This document shows, one piece after another, positions 1 through 7,951 of a stretch of 39,271 bases of DNA; within the stretch, counting starts at the first letter, position 1; every line of letters begins with the position of its first letter. Origin of the DNA: a bacterium (GTDB lineage Bacteria > Bdellovibrionota_C > UBA2361 > SZUA-149); the NCBI GenBank assembly GCA_030433295.1, contig JAUIMJ010000005.1, forward strand, positions 1 through 39,271. The letters are read 5' to 3'. A program made the translations under genes and the position numbers. The notes below the pieces were generated by a model, which did no database searches, was not told the origin of the DNA, and worked only from the letters and a program-made list of their open reading frames with translations.

Positions 1-133
1 TCAATTCGTCGCATCGTTGCACTGGCACACCATCTCAGATGGCTAATCTGTGTATGGGATATTCAGAGTTCGTAAACAACCTGATACCAATGAGGGGTGG
101 GGGGGGGCATTCGAAAGCACTGCTTCCACGGCA

Positions 134-820
134 CTATGATTGCTTTTCCTGCTCCCTATGTTCAGAAGCGAAGGATCCTTCATTCTCCGTGTTCCTGAAG
201 ATTTCGGTGCTCAATGCGCTGACTGCCATTCCAAGATCCCGGTGGTTTTGCGCATCAAGATGCACTCCGTCGATATCGGTCGTAATGTTGTGACGATTGG
301 GATCTAGAAAGTACGCCTGATGTGCCTTAGCGACTATTTGATATTCCTCGAGCAAGAGCGGAAATTTTTCATGTGCTCCGGCAAACCTTTCGCTTGTTCT
401 TGCTGAGAACGTTCCGAACACAACGGGTGCTATCACGAGAATTTCCGGAGCCCTGCTGCCCGGTCCCGCGGTACTTCTATTGATGATTCGTAGTATTGAT
501 TCGAGACCCTGCGCCGAATCATAAGCCGACGCATTGTAGATAGGCTTCATATCATTCGCACCGAGCGCTACGATAAAAAGGTCTATCGGGTCGTGAGACT
601 CCAATAGCCACTGAACCGGAGCAAGACCATTGCGTCCTCGCCGAAATGGTTCATCAAAGGCAGTCGTTCTACCGTTTAAGCCCTCTTCGATAATATGTGC
701 GTCTTTGTCAAGCTGGCTACGGAGGACCCCGGGCCATCGAACATCGATAGGATGCCGACTTCCGGTCGTAGCATCATAGCCCCAGGTATTTGAATCTCCG
801 TAGCAGACTATCGTTTTCAT
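134..820 (-). CDS. SGNH/GDSL-family hydrolase (arylesterase/lysophospholipase-like)
   Basis: Predicted 228-aa serine hydrolase of the SGNH superfamily. The four family blocks are visible. Block I is GDSN at residues 8-11 with Ser10 as nucleophile. Block II has the oxyanion-hole glycine in GLNGRTT. Block III is GAND. Block V is DGVHLD, holding the catalytic Asp and His. The length is normal for single-domain cytosolic members and no signal peptide is seen. The closest known group is the arylesterase/lysophospholipase type, but the substrate cannot be read from sequence. It is the last minus-strand gene of the block; about 130 bases separate it from the PPC gene, so cotranscription is uncertain. 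The start is ATG at 820 with only a weak purine-rich site upstream. Confidence 0.9.
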   Translation of the reverse strand: MKTIVCYGDSNTWGYDATTGSRHPIDVRWPGVLRSQLDKDAHIIEEGLNGRTTAFDEPFRRGRNGLAPVQWLLESHDPIDLFIVALGANDMKPIYNASAYDSAQGLESILRIINRSTAGPGSRAPEILVIAPVVFGTFSARTSERFAGAHEKFPLLLEEYQIVAKAHQAYFLDPNRHNITTDIDGVHLDAQNHRDLGMAVSALSTEIFRNTENEGSFASEHREQEKQS

Positions 821-954
821 GTAATACTCTCAGCACTGTAAGGATTTCATGTTAGCCCGCTTACCCGCAGTAATACGCCGAGACATAGCATATCTTATCG
901 CCACTAAAAACGAGCAGGGATATTTGGGAATTAGATATGAGTTACTAAAGATGT

Positions 955-1293
955 TTACTCCAGTGCAATGACATACGCGCTCACATACCACGTTTGCACT
1001 CTTGCCCAATGAAGATGCCCGCAAAGTGCAGCATCACCTTCGCGTCCAAGTACACAGTGAATGTGCGGCTTCCCATCTCGAATTTCCCCAGTTCCTGACA
1101 ACTCCATGGGCTCATAATACTCAGTTAGTAGATCCCTTCCTGCATCAGACCTTGGCATATTGCTTATTTCGCAGGAATCGACTGCACCGATTAGAGAGAC
1201 TATAGCGCCCCGCTCTATTCCGAGTGTTTGGATTTGCTGGGTCAAGGTTTCCATCACCTCCTGACCCGGTTCGACTCGTACTTCGTGCAGCAT
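955..1293 (-). CDS. PPC/DUF296-domain protein
   Basis: Predicted 112-aa single-domain protein of the PPC (DUF296) family, which in bacteria is a small trimeric fold resembling the plant AT-hook protein domain. Diagnostic features are the N-terminal MLHEVRVEPGQE strand, the central GAIVSLIGAVDSCEIS segment, and the histidine-bearing PHIHCVLG followed by GHLHWARVQ near the C terminus. The clustered His residues are those proposed to bind metal in bacterial members. The bacterial role is unknown. A strong GAGG site lies 7 bases before ATG 1293. It follows a hairpin terminator after rdgB, so it probably has its own promoter in 1294-1434. Confidence 0.85.
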   Translation of the reverse strand: MLHEVRVEPGQEVMETLTQQIQTLGIERGAIVSLIGAVDSCEISNMPRSDAGRDLLTEYYEPMELSGTGEIRDGKPHIHCVLGREGDAALCGHLHWARVQTWYVSAYVIALE

Positions 1294-1434
1294 CTGAAAT
1301 CCTCAATCCAGTGGACGCAAACAATCCGCGACTCCGTTACCCCCCCGGGTATCGCGAAAACTCACTCTCTCGATCCTAATCACTCACTCAACATCTTCAG
1401 TAGAGCAAAATCCGCAGAACACAAAAATCGAAAG

Positions 1435-1454
1435 AAGCAGTAAAGATACTGCTT
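1435..1454 (-). terminator. Hairpin terminator after rdgB
   Basis: An 8-bp perfect stem, AAGCAGTA paired with TACTGCTT, with a 4-base loop. Read on the minus strand it is followed by a pyrimidine-rich stretch containing a run of five T. It begins 8 bases past the rdgB stop, as expected for intrinsic termination of the rph-rdgB transcript. Confidence 0.6.
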
Positions 1455-1461
1455 AAGCATT

Positions 1462-2082
1462 CTACCCTGCTGATAATTGCGCAAAAAGCTGACGGGCAGC
1501 GACCGCACGAAAACCCAGACTACAGGTTTCTTCAAAATCCAGCTCCGCAAGGGTTCGTCCCAAGGAGGGGATATACACTATGGGATCATACCCGAATCCC
1601 CCATCGCCTTGCCTCTTTTCGAGTATTTCGCCCTCGAGCATACTCTCGCTGCTAACAATTGTACCATCACGAGAGCAGAGTACGAGACTGCATCGAAAGG
1701 CGGCTTCCCGTCCCGCGTGGGGATCGTCTTTCAGTGCGGCGCTGAGTTCGTCGAGTAAAAACTCCATTTTCCGAAGATGTGGCGTTTCCACCCCGGCATA
1801 GCGCGCAGAGTGAATGCCCGGGCGCTTACCAAGAGCATTGACTTCCAGGCCGGAATCATCACCCAGCGCTGGAAGGCCGGACCATTCGGAGAATGCCCTG
1901 GCTTTGAGCAGAGCATTGCCGTAATACGTATCTTCGGTTTCATCCACCTCAGGAATAGCACGTCCATTCGCTACTTCCGCCGGGCTCAATAAGGTACGAC
2001 CGAACTCTCTGGCTACAGCCTGTAATTCTTCAATCTTGTAGGCATTTGTACTTGCTACAAGGATGGGCGAGGTGTCGTGCAT
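1462..2082 (-). CDS. rdgB: RdgB/HAM1-family non-canonical purine NTP pyrophosphatase
   Basis: 206-aa member of the RdgB/HAM1 (Maf/ITPase) family, which hydrolyses dITP, ITP and XTP to monophosphates and keeps deaminated purines out of nucleic acids. Family marks are the N-terminal ASTNAYKIEEL (the usual TxNxxKxxE nucleotide-binding motif), the central LGDDSGLEVNALGKRPGIHS block with catalytic acidic residues, and the GGFGYDPIVYIP motif toward the C terminus. The length matches the usual 195-205 aa. It lies 28 bases downstream of RNase PH on the same strand, a common rph-rdgB pairing. The start at ATG 2082 puts the first beta strand right after the N terminus. Confidence 0.97.
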   Translation of the reverse strand: MHDTSPILVASTNAYKIEELQAVAREFGRTLLSPAEVANGRAIPEVDETEDTYYGNALLKARAFSEWSGLPALGDDSGLEVNALGKRPGIHSARYAGVETPHLRKMEFLLDELSAALKDDPHAGREAAFRCSLVLCSRDGTIVSSESMLEGEILEKRQGDGGFGYDPIVYIPSLGRTLAELDFEETCSLGFRAVAARQLFAQLSAG

Positions 2083-2110
2083 CGGAATACAAATCCAGCG
2101 AGAACGCTTG

Positions 2111-2830
2111 CTACTTCGCTTCTATCGCTTGTCGCTGCAATTCAAACAATTCTTCAGCAGCGGTTCTGCCGAGCGTCAACAATTCAGAAAGTTGCTCAAC
2201 GGGTAAGCCTCGCTTCTCACCTGTTCCCTGAATTTCGATAAGCTCGTCACGATCATTAAATACAAGGTTCAGATCTACATCGGCGTTACTGTCTTCCGCA
2301 TAACAAAGGTCCACCAGGCTTTCTCCTGCCACATACCCAAGGGAAACTGCGGCGATCTGATGCAACTCGGTGGTTTCGGCCACCAGCCCCTGATTCTTGG
2401 CCCAATCAATAGCTCGCACAAGTGCGACCCAGGCACCAGTAATAGAAGCCGTTCTCGTACCACCATCGGCCACGATAACATCGCAGTCCAACTTGATTGT
2501 GAGGCCTTCAATTGCACGCAGATCAATCGCCGCTCTCAGTGAACGACCAATAAGGCGCTGAATCTCCTGCGTTCTACTGCTTTGCTTACCTGCAGACGCC
2601 TCTCGCCTCATTCGCTCATGAGTCGAGCGTGGAAGCATTCCATATTCGGCCGTAATCCAGCCTCCCTCCCCGGGGGGAATCCAACGAGGGGTCTCGCGCT
2701 CAACACTTGCGGTTATGAGCACTTTGGTCTTACCGAATGAAATCTCCGCAGAGCCTTCGGCATAAGGACTTACATCAGGACGTATGCTTACCGTCCGCAA
2801 CTCGCTTTTTTTTCGTCCGTCTGAACGCAT
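2111..2830 (-). CDS. rph: Ribonuclease PH
   Basis: 239-aa RNase PH, the phosphorolytic 3'-5' exonuclease that trims tRNA 3' ends, normally a hexamer. It begins MRSDGRKKSELR, the canonical family N terminus. The core carries GKTKVLITASVE, AEYGMLPRSTHER and the long conserved segment around KLDCDVIVADGGTRTASITG, with the catalytic Asp residues and the phosphate-binding Arg. An open frame extends 23 codons further upstream from 2899. The start at 2830 is preferred because GGAG lies 8 bases before it and the length then equals the family norm. First gene of the rph-rdgB operon. Confidence 0.97.
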   Translation of the reverse strand: MRSDGRKKSELRTVSIRPDVSPYAEGSAEISFGKTKVLITASVERETPRWIPPGEGGWITAEYGMLPRSTHERMRREASAGKQSSRTQEIQRLIGRSLRAAIDLRAIEGLTIKLDCDVIVADGGTRTASITGAWVALVRAIDWAKNQGLVAETTELHQIAAVSLGYVAGESLVDLCYAEDSNADVDLNLVFNDRDELIEIQGTGEKRGLPVEQLSELLTLGRTAAEELFELQRQAIEAK

Positions 2831-3273
2831 ATAGAACTCCAAAGGCACTGGTTGAGTATGAGGGCTATCCGCACATGAAGGTGGCAACAAAGCACTCATT
2901 ACGTTATCGCTTCGCTCTGCGCAAATACCACAAATCTCATCCCGTTGCGCAATCTCTCGACCCTATGATCGCCAGACCCCTCTTAAGGCGCCTCATTCTT
3001 TCAGGGTTTTCATGATAAAACCCGGATTGCCGGGGCAATAGCCATCTGTTAGTTTTTACGGAGATTTTTTACGGTAGTGGTCTGTTGCAGACTGAGCAAT
3101 GCTGACCTGCGTCGCAATGCGCTTTTAAAAACGGAAGCAGTATGACTTGTTCGGGATTACGTGCCGCACGAAGAACCCGATTCCCGCTCTGCTTCTCCCG
3201 ATGAAGTAATATACTTATGACAACTCTTCGCTGGCCCACAGAATCTTCATCCTCATCCTTGTCATTTGAACGA
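2831..3273. other. Intergenic region between divergent rph and DUF4124-like genes
   Basis: About 440 bases without a convincing gene, holding the 5' regions of two divergent genes. A G/C-rich inverted stretch (CCCGGATTGCCGGGG) near 3020-3036 could fold. Weak start-like sites give only frames of about 20 codons. No tRNA, riboswitch or clear promoter pair was recognised. Confidence 0.4.
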
Positions 3274-3927
3274 ATGTCATTTCAAAAAAAGCCCATTAGA
3301 AACTTTGTCCGCTCCGGATGCCTAGTCGGTCTATTCTCCGGTGTTTTCGTTCTTGCGCTCATCACAACCGCCGTCGCTGAGCCCGCGTATAGCTGGGTCG
3401 GTGCAGACGGAAGGACCTACTTCGGAAGTAAACCTGCAAAAAACGCAAAGTCAGTCAAAAAGCTAAACACAAAGCCCCTTTCCCGTTACTCGACGGACAA
3501 AATGCTGAAGCGCCTCGGATGGGATGAACAAAGGAGAGAGGCACAAGGGGCAGTAAGAAACGAAGCGGGCACGCAGCTTGGCTCACTCGGGACACCTGAG
3601 CCTGAAGTAAGCGACGCTGACGCAACAACTGAATTGGAGCATGACGAGGTCCAGATCTCTACGACGGCAGAAGGGGCTATCGCTTCGTGTTCGGTCAGTA
3701 TCAAAAACAACTCCGCAACTCCTTACTCCGGAATCAGCGTAGCCTTCGAGCTGATAGACGGCACATTGGTACCTGGGGAGGGTCCAGACTCTCTGGGAGC
3801 TTCCGCTAGTGCCGAATATGTAATGCCCGCCGACTTACTTCCGTTAACCCTGGAGCCGGCAAAGGACAGAGGTGAGGCCGATCCCCTCGTAAGCAAGGTT
3901 CTTATCCACGCTAACCCCGTTAAATAA
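3274..3927 (+). CDS. Exported protein with DUF4124-like N-terminal domain
   Basis: 217-aa predicted exported protein. The N terminus from ATG 3274 reads as a signal peptide: basic MSFQKKPIRNFVR, then a hydrophobic core, then cleavage near AVAEP. The mature start, YSWVGADGRTYFGSKP, resembles DUF4124, a short beta-rich domain found at the N terminus of many proteobacterial periplasmic proteins. The C-terminal half looks like a beta sandwich with no recognised family (SCSVSIKNNSATPYSG and following). The frame is open from ATG 3217, but those 19 extra residues are Ser-rich and would put polar sequence ahead of the signal peptide, so 3274 is preferred. Neither start has a strong ribosome site. 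Function unknown. Confidence 0.75.
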   Translation: MSFQKKPIRNFVRSGCLVGLFSGVFVLALITTAVAEPAYSWVGADGRTYFGSKPAKNAKSVKKLNTKPLSRYSTDKMLKRLGWDEQRREAQGAVRNEAGTQLGSLGTPEPEVSDADATTELEHDEVQISTTAEGAIASCSVSIKNNSATPYSGISVAFELIDGTLVPGEGPDSLGASASAEYVMPADLLPLTLEPAKDRGEADPLVSKVLIHANPVK

Positions 3928-3967
3928 CACTATCGAGAATTTGATTTAGTAGCACGAGACAAGGGAT

Positions 3968-3987
3968 GTCGAATGCGGCGATTCGAC
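3968..3987. terminator. Possible bidirectional hairpin between convergent genes
   Basis: Perfect 7-bp stem (GTCGAAT/ATTCGAC) with a 6-base loop, between the stop of the DUF4124-like gene and the end of the glycosyltransferase gene. There is no T tract on either strand, so termination is only suggested by position. Confidence 0.35.
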
Positions 3988-4002
3988 TTAGGGATTGCTC
4001 GT

Positions 4003-5790
4003 TCACCGAAGCTTGAATAAGACCAGCTCTTCCCCATCCTCATCTACATCTCGACCACCCTCAAGGAAAACATCGACATGGTTTTTCCATTTCTCCTGCC
4101 CGAACATCTTCTGGAGATACTGAACTCTCGTTACATAGCGTTGTTCAGGAAAAAGCGGTCGCTTCGGATTATGGAGCAAAAATAGCCGTGGGAAATAGTA
4201 GAAGAGTGACTCATATGACTCGTCGTTTGCGGTCTTAACGAAAACTGCGTCTCCATGATACTGCGTCGACAAAGTCTGAGCAAAATCCTTGTAGGAGTGG
4301 GTTGTCGCTTTGGTCGAAAGAGAAGCGTTCACCACTACCCAGAAAACAAACTGCATCCCACTGGCACAAGCGAGCAACAAAAACTGCAGACTTCTGCGAC
4401 GGATACCCAAAAACCAGAAGGCAAAAAATCCTATATTTAAAACGACACTCAGCGCAACCAGGGCAAGAGGCGCGGAATTGATTACTGAAACAATCGAGCG
4501 AAACGTTACTTCGCAGTTGGGACAGCTATCCCCAAACAACTCTGTAAGAAACTCCAGCCTAAAAACGAGTACAGCCAAAGCAAGTAAGAGGCCCGTCCAA
4601 ACAAGGGGAACGAATATACGAATGCTCTTTCGCGAGAATCCCCGGAAGATATGTATACGAAAAAACTCAAAACGATCCCAGCAGTCAACCACCGCCAGCG
4701 CAAGCAAGGCAGAGAATGCGGGCAGCACGGGAAGCAAATAGGCTCGACGCTTGCCACTCGACAAACTGATGAATATAAAAACTGAAACAAACCAGGCTAA
4801 AAAAGAGGCGTAGGCAAATCTGCGCTCCCTCGATAGCGGTGAAAACTTTTCAACCAGCGATTGCAGCCTCCGGGTGCCAATCAGATACAGCAGAACAAAG
4901 AAAGCAATACAAGACCAGGGAGCGGCCTGCGAGAATATGTGTCCGATGTAAAACCAGGGTGGTTTTCGCGCGATTCCACTCTCCCCAAAAAAACGAGAAA
5001 AGTTTTCAAAGACTATCTGCCGGGCAAAAAAAGAATCTTTACCGGAGAGCGTCGCCAACAGATACCAGGGAAGGGCCACGGCAAGGGCCACAAGCCAATC
5101 GATACGAAACACAGACAAGCACGCCCTCCCCCCCTCCAGGCGGTATAGGCATGCAAGAAGTACGAGACCGGGCAGCACAAGACCCAATGGCCCTTTTGTC
5201 AGCACTGCCAAACCAGAAAGAAATGCTACGACCCGATAATCACGTCCGGAAAGCAATCGCAATGACTTTCCCTCACAATACTCTCGCTGCGCCGCCACGA
5301 TCCAGTAACAGATGGCCGCCACAACAAGGGACGAGAAAAGCATATCAACCCGGGCGTCAGAGGAGAGTCTGAAAAATCCATATGAACTGCTGAGGATTCC
5401 CACCGCGATTGAAGCGACACGAACATCAGCGACACGACGCAGTGTTCCAAAAAGAACGAGCAGCATCGCGATACCGGAAAGCGCCGAAGGCAAACGCGTG
5501 ACAAAGACGCTGTATTCACCGATCAGTTTGGCCAGGAGGGCAGAGACCCAATGGAAGAGAATTGGCTTTGACGGCACGAGTTGGTCGTGTCGCAGAGGGA
5601 GGGTGTAGTTACCCGTTTCAAGCATAGTCCGGACGACTACTGCCTCCCGGGCCTCAGAGACCTGAAACACCTCTGACAGAGAAAGAAGCGGCAGAAATAC
5701 TAACAGAGCACAAAGGCAAATAGCGATTTCCCATCGGTAGACGGAGAAGAAGGTACGGAGAGGCTGCGACACAGGTATTGCTTCAGACAC
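4003..5790 (-). CDS. GT39/ArnT-like polyprenyl-phosphate-sugar glycosyltransferase
   Basis: 595-aa polytopic membrane protein of the PMT/ArnT (GT-C, GT39/GT83) type, which transfers a sugar from a polyprenyl phosphate carrier to lipid A, protein or polymer on the periplasmic face. After the first membrane helix (about residues 20-40) comes the first periplasmic loop with SEAREA (about 45-50), carrying the acidic catalytic residue, then SKPILFHW (about 74-81), equivalent to the KPPLxYW signature. Roughly ten further hydrophobic helices follow, then a soluble C-terminal domain of about 120 residues. The start is GTG at 5790. Last gene of the four-gene operon, 40 bases after the ATP-grasp gene. 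Acceptor unknown; the context suggests a surface structure. Confidence 0.85.
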   Translation of the reverse strand: MSEAIPVSQPLRTFFSVYRWEIAICLCALLVFLPLLSLSEVFQVSEAREAVVVRTMLETGNYTLPLRHDQLVPSKPILFHWVSALLAKLIGEYSVFVTRLPSALSGIAMLLVLFGTLRRVADVRVASIAVGILSSSYGFFRLSSDARVDMLFSSLVVAAICYWIVAAQREYCEGKSLRLLSGRDYRVVAFLSGLAVLTKGPLGLVLPGLVLLACLYRLEGGRACLSVFRIDWLVALAVALPWYLLATLSGKDSFFARQIVFENFSRFFGESGIARKPPWFYIGHIFSQAAPWSCIAFFVLLYLIGTRRLQSLVEKFSPLSRERRFAYASFLAWFVSVFIFISLSSGKRRAYLLPVLPAFSALLALAVVDCWDRFEFFRIHIFRGFSRKSIRIFVPLVWTGLLLALAVLVFRLEFLTELFGDSCPNCEVTFRSIVSVINSAPLALVALSVVLNIGFFAFWFLGIRRRSLQFLLLACASGMQFVFWVVVNASLSTKATTHSYKDFAQTLSTQYHGDAVFVKTANDESYESLFYYFPRLFLLHNPKRPLFPEQRYVTRVQYLQKMFGQEKWKNHVDVFLEGGRDVDEDGEELVLFKLR

Positions 5791-5830
5791 GGGGTTCTAT
5801 CTCTCTGCAAAATCGCATACGCCATGACAT

Positions 5831-6856
5831 TTACTGTTTCCAGGCGGGCTCATAGCTCAGACCTAATGTAAGAATTTTATGAACAAGACGATCGTACCCA
5901 TACCCGAGCACCTCCCCCGCAGACGCAAATTCGTCGTAAAGGGAGAGATCGCAATTAGGGTTTGCCTCCAGACAAAACAAGGTGCCATCTTCCCTCAGCC
6001 GACAATCCAATCGGGCATACCCGGTCAAGAAGAGTGTTCGATAAATCTTTTTCGCAAGGGTTTCACATCGCTTCGATACACCTTCCGGTAAGGACTTGGC
6101 TAACTCAGATCGTATATCATTCTGTTCCCGATAGGACTCATTCCACTTAGCCTGATGAGTAGCAATCGGCATTGAACCGTCTGCCATGTCGGCAAAGACT
6201 GTCTCCCAGGGAGGAACAGAATCCAATCGGGTATTCCCTAAAACACCCAGATAGAGTTCACGACCATCGATGTACTCTTCTACCAGGGCCCCGCCTCCGG
6301 TATGCTCATGAATAAACTCGACTCTCTCTTTGAGCTTTTCCGCATCATATACGACCGATCGCTGCGACAAACCGGTCGACGCCTCCTCTATTGCCGATTT
6401 CACTAACACCGGATACCTGAGCTTTTTCGGAATCCGTGGCTGTTTACCAAATGGGACAAAGAAAAAATCAGGTGTTGGAATTCGATGATAACACATCAGC
6501 TTCTTTGCGAGCACTTTATCCCGAGACAACATCAAACCCCGCGGATTGCATCCTGTGTAGGGCTGGCGCAAGAGCTCAAGATAGGCGGCGATATGATGAT
6601 CATACACCGCTACGCCGTGGAACTCCTGCAACAGATTAAAAACGATATCCGGTGCGTAATCGACAATCGACTTCTTCAGCGACCCCAGATCGTCATACAC
6701 CTCGACGATTTCAAACTCATGTCCCAGTCGTGTCAGCGCACCTGAGACATCGTATTCCATTTTCCAACTTGAATTCTGGATGTCGTCACGCTCCGATGCG
6801 TCTTCGGGCGGCTTTAGTCCTTTGGCGGTTACCACAAGTACGCGAAGCTGTTTCAA
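5831..6856 (-). CDS. D-Ala-D-Ala-ligase-like ATP-grasp ligase
   Basis: 341-aa ATP-grasp enzyme resembling D-alanine-D-alanine ligase, which forms an amide bond through an acyl-phosphate. Visible are the N-terminal Rossmann-like domain, the signature PYTGCN (about 100-104), SRDKVLAKKL (111-120) with ATP-contacting lysines, PVLVKSAIEEASTGLS (149-164), the hinge VEEYIDGRELYLG (192-204) and the metal site with Asp284, Glu297 and Asn299 in CLEANPNCDLS. The usual Gly-rich loop and C terminus differ from true Ddl, and no mur or fts genes are nearby, so it probably ligates another substrate. The start TTG overlaps the stop of the upstream metallopeptidase gene (TTGA), with GGAG 9 bases before it, indicating translational coupling. 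Confidence 0.85.
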   Translation of the reverse strand: MKQLRVLVVTAKGLKPPEDASERDDIQNSSWKMEYDVSGALTRLGHEFEIVEVYDDLGSLKKSIVDYAPDIVFNLLQEFHGVAVYDHHIAAYLELLRQPYTGCNPRGLMLSRDKVLAKKLMCYHRIPTPDFFFVPFGKQPRIPKKLRYPVLVKSAIEEASTGLSQRSVVYDAEKLKERVEFIHEHTGGGALVEEYIDGRELYLGVLGNTRLDSVPPWETVFADMADGSMPIATHQAKWNESYREQNDIRSELAKSLPEGVSKRCETLAKKIYRTLFLTGYARLDCRLREDGTLFCLEANPNCDLSLYDEFASAGEVLGYGYDRLVHKILTLGLSYEPAWKQ

Positions 6857-7881
6857 ACCGGTATACTCCGACGATCGGACAAAAGGCTATTTGTCACTTG
6901 CACAGAAACCATTGAGAGCACGTCCAGTAACTGGCTTTCAGAATCAGACGATGCCCTGAGTTTAAGCTGACGTGAGCGTTCTATCAACTCCTGTATTATC
7001 TGATCGATTATGAAAGCCTGCTGACCGGTCCACTTGCTCACCAGAGTTCGCAGAACGCGTCGGTGCCGCCGCAGGAAAGACGCCGCCGTCACTGAGCCCT
7101 CATACGGAATTTCGGGAAACAATCGCATCAACTCCTGATCGTAAAAACCCTTGTTGTCCAAGCCATAGCGCTCACGCTTCAACTGATAGTGCTCCCGCAG
7201 AGTCATCGAGCAGCCAGACAAAGGTTCGACCTTTTTACGCGCGCGGTTCCTGGGTTTTTGGGAGGCGATCTCCTCCATGAGCTCGTTCACATATTCGAGT
7301 TTCTTCAGAGCTGGCCAGCCCTTGTAGCGGTTGCGCCAACGACGCTCACCAGACATCCAAACGGCAAAGGTCTCCGCAAAATCTTCCACCGGGTGCACCT
7401 GAGCATACCAGAGGTCAAGGTGTAGCACGTACTTATTGCTGTAGGGTTTTGGCGTGTAGTGAGTAGGATACTCTCTACTGGCCGGGCCGAATATGCTTCG
7501 ATATTTTTTGCGACGAAACAGTTCGTAAGCGGTATCAATGGCATGGCCCGTCTCATGCCGCAAAAGCTTCATACAAGAGGCCTCATTTCCACCTTCAACC
7601 TCAAAAACCTCGCGTCGTTCCAAAGTCATGAGTCGGGGGTGGGCCAAATAGAACGGTATGGCAACTCCCGGCGAATCCTCAGGGGCAAACCACTCTCGCG
7701 AAAGCCAGAAATGGGGCCTGAAAATCAGATTTTTCTCATTGAGTTCTTGGTAGAGACGAGCAATCCTCCGCTCGAGAGGAGTCCCCTCTATCGTCAACGA
7801 TAGATCTTTAAGCCGAAGGTCGAGCAGTTGCTCATCGCTATAGTTCTGCCAATTAAACGTTTTCTTTACTTTCTTCGGCAT
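6853..7881 (-). CDS. Putative zinc metallopeptidase (HETGH)
   Basis: 342-aa protein with a zincin-type HExxH site, HETGHAID (residues 109-116 from this start), and a downstream HPVEDFAETFAVW segment (about 163-175) whose acidic residues could supply the third zinc ligand. It resembles the group annotated as putative zinc-binding metallopeptidases. No signal peptide is visible, so it is probably cytoplasmic. The C-terminal 110 residues are helical and charged. The frame is open upstream to TTG 7980 and ATG 7962, both inside the VWA gene. ATG 7881 is preferred because AAGG precedes it at good spacing and the protein then starts MPKKVKKTFNW. It overlaps the ATP-grasp gene by 4 bases. Substrate unknown. 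Confidence 0.8.
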   Translation of the reverse strand: MPKKVKKTFNWQNYSDEQLLDLRLKDLSLTIEGTPLERRIARLYQELNEKNLIFRPHFWLSREWFAPEDSPGVAIPFYLAHPRLMTLERREVFEVEGGNEASCMKLLRHETGHAIDTAYELFRRKKYRSIFGPASREYPTHYTPKPYSNKYVLHLDLWYAQVHPVEDFAETFAVWMSGERRWRNRYKGWPALKKLEYVNELMEEIASQKPRNRARKKVEPLSGCSMTLREHYQLKRERYGLDNKGFYDQELMRLFPEIPYEGSVTAASFLRRHRRVLRTLVSKWTGQQAFIIDQIIQELIERSRQLKLRASSDSESQLLDVLSMVSVQVTNSLLSDRRSIPV

Positions 7882-7951
7882 CCCCGTACCTTGAGCCGGA
7901 ACTTTTTCACACAAGCGTGAAGCGTTCGCCCTTCCTTCGATTGAGGGATGC

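Noticed and set aside
99-107. Run of nine G near the window start
   Set aside because: Homopolymer in non-coding DNA next to no gene start. It could be a slippage site or a sequencing artefact, but nothing supports phase variation here.
4839-5372. 177-codon plus-strand frame
   Set aside because: It is antisense to the GT39/ArnT-like gene and has a Pro/Arg/Gln-rich composition typical of shadow frames.
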